The notes under the pieces were generated by a model. The model ran no database searches. It had not been told where the DNA came from and saw only the letters and a list, made by a program, of their open reading frames with translations. DNA of 64,000 nt. It comes from Arabidopsis thaliana (taxonomy: Eukaryota; Streptophyta; Magnoliopsida; Brassicales; Brassicaceae). This document shows, piece by piece, positions 23,079 through 33,132 of the stretch. The DNA lies in NCBI RefSeq assembly GCF_000001735.4, contig NC_003074.8, forward strand, positions 20,157,261-20,221,260. The letters run 5' to 3'. Both the position numbers and the translations under genes were made by a program. How positions within the stretch are numbered: the first letter of the stretch is position 1; each line of letters begins with the position of its first letter.

Positions 23079-25960
23079 ATGACGCCAGAAAGCTTGTTAG
23101 CGTCGGCGTCGATCAACATAGGACTCGCCGTCGTTGCACTCTGGCTCTTCTCCGTCCTCAAGAAGCAGCCCCGTAACGCCGTCGTATACTATGCTCGCCG
23201 CCTCTCCGATCGCCACCACCACCGTCCTCTGTCTCTACACTCATCCCTTTGCCTCCCTCGTTTCCTTCCTTCCGTTGCGTGGATCCCACGCGCCTTCCGT
23301 GTCCCCGAGGACGAGATCCTCAGCCGCCACGGCCTTGATGCTCTCGTCCTCATCAGGCTCTTCAAATTCGGGTAAGGAAGATTTGGTCTTATCTCGCATA
23401 TAAACACGATTATCAGATTCTTTGAACTATGTGCAGAATTAGATTCTTCCTGATGTGTTCGTTACTTGGAGCATCACTACTTCTTCCGGTTGATTATTAC
23501 AATGAGTCAGATTTACCGACACGAAGAGAGTATTCAATGGATGCTTTCACAATATCAAATATCACACGAGGTTCTAACAAGTAAGCCGTTTCCTTTTTAT
23601 GTCTTAATTAATTTTGCATCATCTCTCTTAGAGTTGTGTTTCTTGATATCTTGTCTTAATTTTCCTAGGTTATGGGTGCATTTCTCATGCTTGTGGTGCA
23701 TATCATTCTATGCATTGTTTTTGTTGCATAAGGTAAGCTTTTACTCTTGTCTATCAGTGACGGATTTTTTTTTGTTATAGAATAGGTTTATTTACTGGAT
23801 CTTCTCCATCTAGGAATATAAGGAGATTCTTGTGATAAGGCTTCAACAAATGAAAGAACTTAGACATCGTGCTGATCAGTTCACTGTTCTTGTCCGCCAA
23901 GTTCCTCTCTGCCCTGAGCATAACACTCGTGGCTGCGCCGTTGATCACTTTTTCTCTAAGCATCATCGCTTTAGTTATCATTCACATCAGATGTTGTATG
24001 ACGGGAGAGATCTTGAATACCTTTTGGTAAGGTTTGAAACTTTGTGGTGGTATCATCTTTGCAGTTTTTCCTTCAATACGTGATGGTAGGATCCTTTATG
24101 TAGGGGAAGCAGAAGAAGCTTAAGAAAGAGCTAGAAGACAAGAGACACACAGAAATACTTTCAAATGGATCACAAGAACACAAGCAAATATCCACATCTG
24201 AAGAAAAACTTCGAGAAATTACTCATATGATTTACCACCTTCAAAGTGAAACTATGCTCAGAGAGAAGGTACTCTTTATTGAGGTCAGAGTTAAACAAAT
24301 ATATGTGTTTTTTTCTTACATAGACGTAAATTTCAATGAAGGAGTTACCTGTTGCGTTTGTCACCTTCAAATCCCGAAGAAATGCCGCGTTGGCAGCTCA
24401 AACACAGCAGCACTCAAATCCTCTAGAACTGATAACTGAAATGGCTCCTGAACCAAGAGATGTATCCTGGAGAAATCTTGCTATTCCACAAAAGATTTTG
24501 CCTCTCAACAAGATCGGAGTCATCCTTGCAGCAGCACTTCTTACAATCTTCTTTGCTATTCCGGTCACAGCTGTCCAGGGAATTGCAAAGTATGAGAAGC
24601 TTAAGAAATGGTTTCCTCCAGCCATGGCTATTGAATTCATGTAAGGTTTCTCTTCTCCTTGCCTATTACTTTTCTCATAACGTAGCATATTATTGTTTTT
24701 CTCTTGATTCCAAAACAATAAGATAAGTTTGTTATTTGCAACAGACCAGGGCTTAGCTCAGTTGTGACAGGTTACCTCCCAAGTGCTATACTCAAAGGTT
24801 TCATGTACATTATTCCTTTCGCTATGCTTGGACTGGCCTATCTCGGCGGCTCTATTTCCAACAGTAAAGAGGAGATAAAAGCTTGCAACATGGTCTTCTA
24901 TTTTCTAATGGGAAATGTTTTCTTCTTGAGTCTTATCTCTGGTTCCTTGCTTGATGAAATAGGAGAATATCTCACTCATCCTAGAGACATTCCTAGTCAC
25001 CTTGCTGCTGCTGTTTCAGCCCAGGTTAAGGCCTATTATACACTCTTCAAATCTATCTCAATCCAAAACCAAATTTATTCTCAAAATAGTAACTTATATT
25101 TCACTTTCTTTTCTATATATAGGCAGAGTTTTTTATGACATACATCTTGACAGATGGGCTGTCTGGATTTTCTTTGGAGATTCTTCAATTGGGACTTATA
25201 CTATTTGATATCATAAGATCATACACTTATGGAAGAGGAAAAGAGAGAACTCCTTACCTCTTTTCATTTCCATATTTTAGAGTTATCCCCACAGTTTCCT
25301 TATCGATAATGATCGGTATGATTTATGCGGTGGTTGCGCCATTGATGCTCCCTTTCCTAGTTGGTTATTTCTGCCTTGGATACATTGTCTACTTCAATCA
25401 GGTCCAGATTCTCTTATAACCTCTTTCACACATACTACTTTTGCATTATATTAACCCTGGTTTCTGTCAGATGGAGGATGTTTACGAGACTACATATGAT
25501 ACTTGCGGTCGATTCTGGCCATTCATTCATCATTATATATTTGTCTCAATAATACTAATGCAAATCACAATGGTGGGTCTTTTTGGACTTAAATCAAAGC
25601 CATCTGCAGCAATTGCTACAGTACCTCTCATATTGATCACTATAGCTTATAACGAATACTGCAAGATCCGCTTCCTCCCATCATTTAAACATTTCCCTAT
25701 ACAGGTACTTATCAACTTTCCTGAGGAAATGATGGATAGATTCAGGGGATTCTTTGTTTTTTTAAATCTACATAAGTGTTTTTGTGGTGTAGACAGCAGT
25801 TGAAATAGACGAAGAAGATGAAAAGAATGGGGAGATGGAAACACATTATGTTGATGCTGCAACGGCGTATAACCGGCATCAACCTTGCTTAGAGCGTGTA
25901 AGCTCAGCGGAATCACCAACAAACTTAAGCCAACCATTGCTTGGGACAGACTCCATTTGA
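23079..25960 (+). CDS. OSCA/CSC1-like (ERD family) mechanosensitive cation channel
   Basis: Ten exons: 23079-23371, 23437-23580, 23669-23732, 23814-24026, 24104-24268, 24342-24640, 24745-25024, 25123-25401, 25471-25704, 25793-25960 (712 residues). OSCA/TMEM63 proteins form dimeric ion channels gated by osmotic or mechanical force. Layout: an N-terminal membrane helix (ASINIGLAVVALWLFSVLKK), further helices, a cytosolic domain (QFTVLVRQVP...FFSKHH, long charged helix, then PVAFVTFKSRRNAALAAQ), and a run of hydrophobic segments from KIGVILAAALLTIFFAIPVT to LGYIVYFNQ. The motif PRDVSWRNL before the pore region is a family hallmark. The acidic tail ends near QPLLGTDSI. It resembles the clade-2 (HYP1-like) members more than OSCA1; I do not assign a number. 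The predicted plasma-membrane location is inferred. Confidence 0.93.
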
Positions 25961-26485
25961 GTCTAAAGGTGAACTGGTTTGAAAACCTTGTCTTCTTAGT
26001 CAGGGATTTTGAAGCTCCTCCACGCACGCACGTCCTCATGTGTTGTCACTTTAGATCAGTGAAGGCTATATATGGCCAAAATGCTTATAGAGAGAATGCT
26101 GAATGCTTCTTTTTTTAGGTTGTTTACTGTTTTTTCATTAGTTAGGGTTATTACATGGTTTTGTTTTTAAAAAACTATTGTATATGAAACATTAGTCACA
26201 AAAGTGGAAAACAACTCAGAGAGAATTTATCAGATTATGTTTTATTTCTACTTCTCCTCCACTTCCTCTAGTGCTGTTTCCTCTAGTGGAGTTGTAACCA
26301 TCTCAATTTCTATCTAGGAATATTGATATGTTACAATCTTGTAGAACAAATTTTGATAGGCCAGTGATTGTAGCCACAAGCACTGATATGATTGGTAAAC
26401 CAGACTACAGTGGGTGGGAAGAAACACTGTTATAAGCTCAAGGACATGATAAGCTTGCAAAGGGAAATTATACGGCTGGGAGATA
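25961..26485. other. Convergent intergenic, OSCA-like / coiled-coil gene A
   Basis: Contains the 3'UTR of the OSCA-like gene and the 3' flank of the minus-strand coiled-coil gene. A short repeat of TTTCCTCTAGTG-like sequence lies near 26264-26292. No gene was recognised. Confidence 0.4.
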
Positions 26486-27913
26486 TTACAAGCTTATAAC
26501 CAGCCCATCATGTATGTTCTTCAACCCTACAATATACTTCTTTTCTTCATCCCATTTTCCGCATATCATTTCACATTTTTTCTCTAGATGCTTGATCTTT
26601 TCCTCGTGACCATAATCAGTCCTTGTCTCTATCCCTCTTTCTCTTTCAAGCTTTTTGATTACCTTTGTCAGAAGCTGTTGGAAAACAAAGATCATTTGCT
26701 TAGTTTCAAGTTTTAAGAAAGGAGACAACAAATGTCTTGTAAAGGAAGAAATGACCATGATTTTGCTTACTTTTATTTCCATCTCTATAGAAATTGTCAA
26801 GTTGTCCTGACTAGTTGGGTTGTTAACAAGTTCACCATTGGCAACGGCTTTATCCTTCAACTTCTCCGTGTCTTTAAATCTCCTCAGCAGATTATGTACT
26901 GTTTTGCTGTTGCTACTTTTTGGAATTTTACTTTGACTGTAGTCGAACTGATTTATTTGTAATAATGGTTTAAGTATAAAGGCCATTCTACGATATAAAC
27001 TAAAGACTAGTCAAGTAACAGTAGTAGTACCTCCCAGCTTATTTTCGTGAAATGAATTGTTTCTTGACCAAGGTCATTGTTTTCCAGGTGTTGTTGTTGT
27101 CTTTCTCCTATCAGTTGAAGTATCCTCTTTTCTTGGGTCAAGCTTTTACAACCGTGCTGCATCGACACTCGCTTGCACTAAACCGGCATGGTGCATCAAA
27201 ACACATGCAAAACAGATGTAATATGATTTCCATACTGAAGAATGAGATTTCCTTCACCTATATATCCTAGGCTAGGTTCTTATAGAAACTTATCTATATG
27301 TTATTTCCGTTAGTAGAACAGAAGACACTTATTGTCTGGTCATTTAAGGCAAGATGCTGATTAGTCTCTTTTCTAAATCCTTATAACCCTGTTTGTACTG
27401 TGAAAACACAAAATGTTCTTGATTAGTTGTGAGGACTTACGTGATCAGGCTTTTCTACTCCTCTCTGTGTTTCTTCTGCTTTTTTCAATTTGTCAAGATT
27501 ATTCTGCAGTTGCTCTCGCAGATTGTTGTAATATTTGATACAGTTTCCAGCCTGTCGACTGCGATACGTAGAATGCTTTGCTTCAATGTAGAACCTATAC
27601 CTGTTTGACTGCCCAAAAAATTCATTATGATAATATATAAGCTTTTAAAAACAGTACAAGTACTCATTGTTCTGTTATATATAGATATGCTTACTCGGAT
27701 TTCATTGTAATTCTCGTAGGTATGTTGATAATCCCTCTCGAGCTTTTTCAGTCGCTTCTCTGCTTTGGAAACTGACATGTGCACAACTGGATCAGCATCA
27801 GGTGACAACTTGTCGCGGTAAAGTTTCCCTAAACCCATTTCATCATAGTTGCCTACAATACCAATAGACTTGGATATTTCGTTGACACCGTTGAGCTGAG
27901 TGGAAGCTTCCAT
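26486..27913 (-). CDS. Coiled-coil protein of unknown function, tandem copy A (At3g54520)
   Basis: Five exons, all phase 0: 27913-27695, 27608-27441, 27177-27031, 26947-26771, 26674-26486 (299 residues). I do not recognise a domain. The protein is hydrophilic and rich in Lys/Glu, with heptad-like segments (KAEKRLKKLERDYQHTYENY; CIKYYNNLREQLQNNLDKLK; EEKIKHLEKKCEMICGKWDE). It is a paralogue of the next gene (28885-30249). Exons 2 and 4 have identical lengths in both, exon 3 differs by one codon, and exon 5 is 90 nt shorter here. The ATG that starts copy B aligns with TTG here (27935-27937), so the first usable ATG is at 27913 within exon 1. Exon 4 uses the weak acceptor shared with copy B. Confidence 0.75.
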
Positions 27914-28884
27914 GCCACTGATTGCAAGAATTTCCAAAGCTGCTCCTAAGTATCATTTGAAGGAATTGCTCATTTTGTGTTCTTATAGGAACGGAAAAAG
28001 CATAGCTTGAATGAAGCAACCTATCACGATTGATTATCCAAACTCGTGCACCCCACGCCAAGTAAGTCAATGGCTCATCCTTGAAGATATCTTCTTTTGT
28101 ATATTATGGTTAATTATAATTAGGAATCTATCTCTGTTTGCTAGCGATACGATGATGTCTTTATTAAAAAAACATTGGAAATAATCAAATCCTCGAGGCA
28201 TAAAATGCTTGAATTCATTGTGCTGATATGAAAGAGAGAAAGTATAGTTTTGAGTGTTTGACCAAAAGCCACATCACCGAAGTCAATGGCTTTTGGTCAA
28301 AATGGTTTCGAATATAAGCTACTTTGTTTATAAGACAACCCATGGATGCATCAGATACAAGGAAATTATTAATTTGATAGTCTTAAGTGTATTCTTAAGT
28401 GTTTATAAGCTACTTTGGGGACTTGGTCTTGAAAATCACCCTCAAAATTCCTTTCAACAATCCAATGGTGATGAACCGAAAAACTTTGTAGAAATTAATC
28501 GATTGAAACAACATTTCATATTGGATTTAGTGTGATTATATGAAAAGAGAAAGTCATAGTTTTGACCAAAGCAGCTTCTGATTTTGCATCCCAATCCAGA
28601 AAGCTTTTAAGTCTATTCTGGTGTTATATGGCTACTTCTTTATTAGAATTTCTTTGTTCATAGACAAATGATCCAATGGCGAGAAATGGTGAAGTCTATT
28701 TGAGAATGATTTGGTTGCTTATATTAATGGAAATATTGTAAAATGCATCTTATAAAGCTGTATCATAACATGAATCATCAGTGTGATTTACAACATGATA
28801 GCTTAACATGTTTGTTCTTCAGTTACATCATCCATACATATATAGGCATCTTGCTTTCTATTCCTTGGAATAGAACTTTGCATG
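27914..28884. other. Intergenic between the two coiled-coil genes
   Basis: This is the promoter of copy A and the 3' flank of copy B. It contains the W-box inverted repeat at 28257-28301 and a related segment with AGAGAAAGTCATAGTTTTG and TTGACC at 28546-28567. The promoter block near 28050-28105 resembles that of copy B near 30388-30445. No coding region was recognised. Confidence 0.5.
28257..28301. repeat. 15-bp inverted repeat with W-box in each arm
   Basis: Arms 28257-28271 and 28287-28301 are perfectly complementary over 15 bp, with a 15-nt spacer. Each arm carries the W-box core TTGACC, which WRKY factors bind. It lies about 345 bp upstream of the copy A start codon. Confidence 0.8.
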
Positions 28885-30249
28885 TTATTGAACTGATAGA
28901 GGTACATCTCTGAAGTTACCTTTTCGGCAGCCTTTTCTCTGTGAAGCAGTTTTGTTCATATCCCTGAAATTTTTCTCCAAATCGAGCAAGTATTTCTTTT
29001 CTGCATCACGTCTCTCAACTATGCATTTACATTTTTCCCGTAAAACCCTTATTTTTTCTATGTATCCTTTTTCATTTTTTCTTGCAAAATGTATTCTGTC
29101 TTGCAAAATATTCTCTAACTCTATTTTCTCTTTCTCTAACTCTCTGTGTACATTCGTCACAATCTAGAGGAAAACAGACATCATCACATTTCTTAGTTTT
29201 AAGAAATAAGCCCATGAGTAAAGAGGAGAAATTTGCTGTATTACCTTTATTAAGTCACTTGTAGAATTTTTCATATTGTCCAGACTCGTGAGGTTGCCCA
29301 TTAGTGCACCATTGGAAATAGCTTTTTCTGTCAACTTCTGTGTCTCATTAACTCTCCTCAACAGATCGTGTACAGATTTCTTGTTGCTATTCTGTGGAAC
29401 TATTCTTTGAATGCAAATGAACTGATTTTATCATAAGATGGAGAAGTAAATATTTAAAACCTCATTTACAATAATTAGTTAAGAGGCTTTCAGTAGGAGT
29501 AGAGTTGAGTGGTACCTCCCAATTAATTCTTTTGACATCAATTGTTTCTTGACACAGACCATCAGTGTATTGCTCTTTGGTTTCTGCTTTCAGCTTCTGA
29601 AGTACCATATTTTCTTGTGCCAAGCTTTTACAACCGTGCGTCAAGAAGAATTGCTTACCCTAAACAAGTATGGTTCACATAAATAATACATAATATGATT
29701 TACTGAACTATGATCAGTGCTTCAATTATATATCCTAAGTTGCTAGAAAAACTGGTCTATGGGAACATACGTTTGTTGGTGTTTCTCTTCCTCTTTGTGA
29801 TGCTTCTTCTGTATTCAGCTTGTCAAGAACATTCTGCAGTTGCTCTACTACATTTTCGATGTGATCGATACAGTAGCCAACCCAGCGACTGTGATGTCCT
29901 GGACGTTGAAAAGCAATGTAGTACATATACCTGTCTGACTGTCCATAAAGAACTGGCCCTATAAGTTTCTAACAACTTTACAAATATTCACTATTTTGTT
30001 TTATGTATTGATGCTTACTTGTAGTTCTGTGTACTTCTCGTAGGTGTGTTGATAATCTTGCTCGAGCTTTTCCAATCGCTTCTTTGCTTCTGCAAATGAT
30101 GAACGCCCAAATGAGCCAGGGCATGGTGAAACCATGTTGCAGGAAAGTTTCTCGGAGCCCTTTTTACTATAGTTGCATCCCATACCAACTGAGATGGATA
30201 TTGTTTTGAAATTAGAAGTTTCCTGACCATCGGCTTTGAGATTTTCCAT
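28885..30249 (-). CDS. Coiled-coil protein of unknown function, tandem copy B (At3g54530)
   Basis: Five exons, all phase 0: 30249-30019, 29938-29771, 29659-29516, 29421-29245, 29163-28885 (332 residues). No known domain was recognised. It has the same architecture as copy A: an N-terminal Ser-rich stretch, KKRLEKLEQDYQHTYEKY, a second helical part (YCIDHIENVVEQLQNVLDKL), VHDLLRRVNETQKLTEKA, and a long terminal coiled coil (REKCKCIVERRDAEKKYLLD). Start ATG 30249 (MENLKADGQETS) is a true ATG. An internal alternative acceptor in exon 4 (29392) would remove 30 nt in frame. The placement and parallel exon structure show a tandem duplication; copy B is the longer and better-preserved one. Confidence 0.75.
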
Positions 30250-31187
30250 AGCTTCTTCTGAGTGTTATATGTATTTTAGCAAGCAAGTTTTTACATGGAA
30301 GCCTTGTTCTCTTGTGTTGTTATATAGAGAGAAAAAACATTGTTAACATAATAAAATAAAAACTCTCAGAGCTGATTATGCAAACCCTTGCACCCCACTC
30401 CAAGAAAGTCAATGGCTCGTCTCCAAAAGAATCTTCTTTTGTGTATTCTTTCTTTTTGGTTATTAATTATAGTTTGACCATCTGTCTCTTCTATATATTA
30501 TCATCTACTTGAGGCATAAAATACAAAGAAATGTTTGTCATGATAATTAGAGCTTATTGTGATTAAACAATGAAATGTGAATGATTGGGATTTTGACAAG
30601 TCTTCAATCTAACAGATTGTCACGAACAGGTTGTGGTCACATTAAGTTAAGAGTAATGCTTCCTTAGATCAGTCTTACTTACTACAATGGCGACTAATAG
30701 TCATATAGGCTGCTCAACAACCTTAGCACGTTCTTGCTGCTGCAAAGCCTCAAATTCCCCTCCTCTTTTATCCTGTATCTGCTTGATTGATTCTTAGAAA
30801 ACTCTGTGTTTTATTTTTGAATATGTGTATCAGTAGGTATCTAGGTAATACAGAATGTCAAGTTTGTATGTTTTTTTTTTCCGGAAATAACTTACCTCTT
30901 CTCTGTTCTGTTCATGTTGAATCTTTGTTCTCGGTCTCACGATTATGCTCTGCAGTTTTACGCAGATTCTCACTCATAATTTCCATAGAGCCATACTCTT
31001 TCAGTATTGTGTGATCTTGTTCTGTAACCAGATCAGCTGTTGATTGGTCTCAGAGATCTGCCTCAGCTACTTAACAACCATTTCTTGGTAAGATTTCATC
31101 TCAAATTCCAGCCTCGTTTGGCCTAATGAGTAATACATAAATACATATGATGCATTCACAAGAACCAAAAAAACTCTAAATCCCATT
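30250..31187. other. Intergenic upstream of copy B, with gene fragment
   Basis: The proximal part (30388-30445) shares CACCCCACTCCAAG, AAGTCAATGGCTC and TCTTCTTTTGT with the equivalent copy A region. A decayed two-exon fragment occupies about 30683-31060. Nothing else was identified up to the hAT element. Confidence 0.45.
30683..31060 (-). pseudogene. Decayed two-exon gene fragment, unidentified coiled coil
   Basis: On the minus strand one exon-like segment (about 31060-30896) reads QDHTILKEYGSMEIMSEN and LRKTAEHNRETENK, then a frameshift to IQHEQNREE and a consensus donor GTAAGT at 30895. A second segment beginning at 30778 after a good acceptor reads IQDKRGGEFEALQQQERAKV and ends at a stop shortly after. 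The two join in phase if one frameshift is allowed. Composition is coiled-coil-like, but I cannot name the parent gene. Confidence 0.35.
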
Positions 31188-31195
31188 GAAAGGAC
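31188..31195. repeat. Target site duplication, left copy
   Basis: GAAAGGAC immediately before the left end TAGAAATGTT. It pairs with GACAGGAC at 32170-32177 (7 of 8 identical). An 8-bp duplication is the hallmark of hAT elements. Confidence 0.75.
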
Positions 31196-32169
31196 TAGAA
31201 ATGTTAATGATGGGTTAAAACCCACTCGGTACCCAAAACCCACATAAAATTTTAAGCCCATAGATCTATTTTTTCTGGAAAAAAAAACATAGGTTTAAAA
31301 TGGGCTGGGTACCCAAATAAATAAAACCCATATGGGTTTACCTCATTGGGTAATGGGTACCCACGGGTTTTTTTCAGTCCTTTTTCAGGTGAATCAACAT
31401 TTTCTCGTCAAAAAAGATTTCACATTTTTCCGTCAAAACCGCGATTTAACATTTACCGCCAAAAAAGACATTCAATATTTTCCCGCTAAAAAAGACATTC
31501 AACATTTTTCCGCCAAAAACGACAATCAACATTTTCCCGCCAAAACGCAATTCAACATTTTCCCGCCAAAAACGACATTCAATATTTTCCCGCCAAAACG
31601 CAATTCAACATTTTCCCGCCAAAAACGACATTCAATATTTTCCCGCCAAAACGCAATTCAACATTTTTCCGCCAAAAACGCGATTCAACATTTTCCACCA
31701 AAAATAATTTCACTTTTCCCGCTAAAAACGCAATTTAACATTTTCCCGCCAAAAACGGCATTCAACATTTTCCCGCCAAAAAGGATTTCACATTTTCCGG
31801 TCAAAAACGCAATTCAACATTTTTCCGCCAAAAACGCGATTCAACATTTTTCCGCTAAAAACACAATTCAACCTTTTTCCCATCAAATATATATGTAATA
31901 CAGAAAATAAATATAATTTAAAATATATTTATAAGCAAATTATAGATACAACATACATATAATAGTATATTAGCAGTTAAAATAAACTCTAAGAAAATGA
32001 CAAAAACCAAGTTGGGTACCCACGGGTAGTCTCAGAACAATCAGGTTTTTTCGGGCTTTACCCACTAAATCAAAAACCCATCTGGGTTTTGTAAAGTTGG
32101 GTTTTTGGTGGGCGGATTTATTTTGGGTTCAGGTCGGGCTGGGCTTTTTTACCCACCACAACATCTCTA
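31196..32169. mobile_element. Non-autonomous hAT-type transposon (974 bp)
   Basis: The left end TAGAAATGTT and the inverted right end TAGAGATGTT form short terminal inverted repeats, followed on both sides by GGTGGGT-like and CCCA-rich subterminal sequence. Flanking 8-bp duplications (31188-31195 and 32170-32177) match at 7 of 8 positions. GGGTACCCA occurs at 31308-31316, 31355-31363 and 32024-32032, with a partial copy at 31229. No transposase is encoded, and half of the element is a minisatellite. TIR pattern and duplication length fit the hAT superfamily. It sits 964 bp upstream of the ABCF4 start codon. Confidence 0.8.
31391..31890 (+). repeat. About 19-unit minisatellite with E2F-type sites
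   Basis: About 19 tandem units of roughly 26 bp inside the hAT element, with core ATTCAACATTTTCCCGCCAA. Nine units contain TTTCCCGC, which fits the E2F/DP consensus TTTSSCGC. Others carry one-base variants (TTTTCCGCC, TTTCTCGTC, TTTTCCACC). The array keeps a frame open at 31332-31898, but this is a by-product of the repeat and not treated as a gene. Confidence 0.85.
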
Positions 32170-32177
32170 GACAGGAC
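32170..32177. repeat. Target site duplication, right copy
   Basis: GACAGGAC directly after the right end of the hAT element. One mismatch from the left copy suggests the insertion is not very recent. Confidence 0.75.
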
Positions 32178-32450
32178 TTAAAACAAATATCGAATATCTG
32201 AGGGAGAAGAACCTTGATGTTGTTCATTGAATGACTTAGAACATATACTGAATATCTGAGGTAGGGAACCTCGTGGCGCATGTTATTATTGTTTGGATGA
32301 TTTGATTAATTCGGATTTCGATCATACCTATGTGTGTATAGAACCCTTGATTTTGAATTAATTAACAGAATTATGATATATGTCAAGAATAAATGATGTT
32401 AACTATTTTCATAAGTTGAATGCTTTACTTCAATTTGGAAATTAGAGAAA

Positions 32451-32495
32451 AGGCCCAAATATTTCAGCTGTAATAAGCCCATAATGAGGCCCAAT
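32451..32495 (+). promoter_or_regulatory. GGCCCA/AGCCCA cluster (site II-like) in the ABCF4 promoter
   Basis: AGGCCCAAA at 32451, AAGCCCAT near 32475 and GAGGCCCAAT at 32486 lie just upstream of the presumed transcription start. Such GCCCA elements bind TCP factors and are common in promoters of translation-related genes, which suits an ABCF protein. The role is inferred. Confidence 0.5.
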
Positions 32496-33132
32496 AAGAC
32501 ACTAGAAAGGAGTTGAGTAATAACTAAGCGATTCTCTTCTCTCCGTCTGCTTCAATCCCCTTTTTTTTTTCGTTTCGTCGTTTGTTCGTTTTCTCTATCG
32601 CTCTCGTTCATCTACGCAATCTCTCTCACTAGGTGAGTTTCATATTCTTCTCTTTGATATTCTTGTGGTGAATTTCGTTTTAGATATGTACCGAATTGAA
32701 GTTCCCTCTGTTTTTTTTAATCAGATTCGGATCGATATCTCTCGTTTAACAGTTTTAGGTTTTCATTTGCTTATAGTTGTGCTTTTATGAAAAGTGAATT
32801 CCTCTTAGGGTTCGTCTATTAATTTGCTAATAAATCCTAATTCTTTGATTTATCCTCTTTTGAAACGGATTAGATGGTAAAGAATCGAAATTGATTTGAG
32901 AATGCATCAGATTTGTTTATATGAATAATTATTTACTGGGTTTCAATAAAGTTTTGAGCTTGAGCTTTTTGTCACCATTGTCAAGTAGAAAAACCCTAAT
33001 TCTGGAGCTCTGTTACCAGTACCAGAGGCCTGAGTTTGGTAGTTTTCGAATTAGCTTGCTAGATAATATATGATTATTCGTTTGATAACTTATTGGCTGT
33101 TTATTGATGTTTCATGTCAGGTACAGTTTTAA

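Noticed and set aside
27914-27937. Start of coiled-coil copy A at 27937
   Set aside because: The codon is TTG. The first ATG in frame is 27913. The aligned codon in copy B is a real ATG.
29391-29421. Use of the internal acceptor at 29392 in copy B as the main site
   Set aside because: The upstream acceptor gives an exon of exactly the same length as copy A, and its reading FICIQRIVPQ aligns with FDYSQSKIPK.
31391-31890. CRISPR-like periodic array
   Set aside because: Units are contiguous with no unique spacers, in a plant genome and inside a DNA transposon.
31332-31898. 188-residue open frame with HFSAKNAIQ repeats
   Set aside because: It is a by-product of the tandem array inside a transposon. 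Unit lengths vary, there is no ATG context, and the frame runs across the element.
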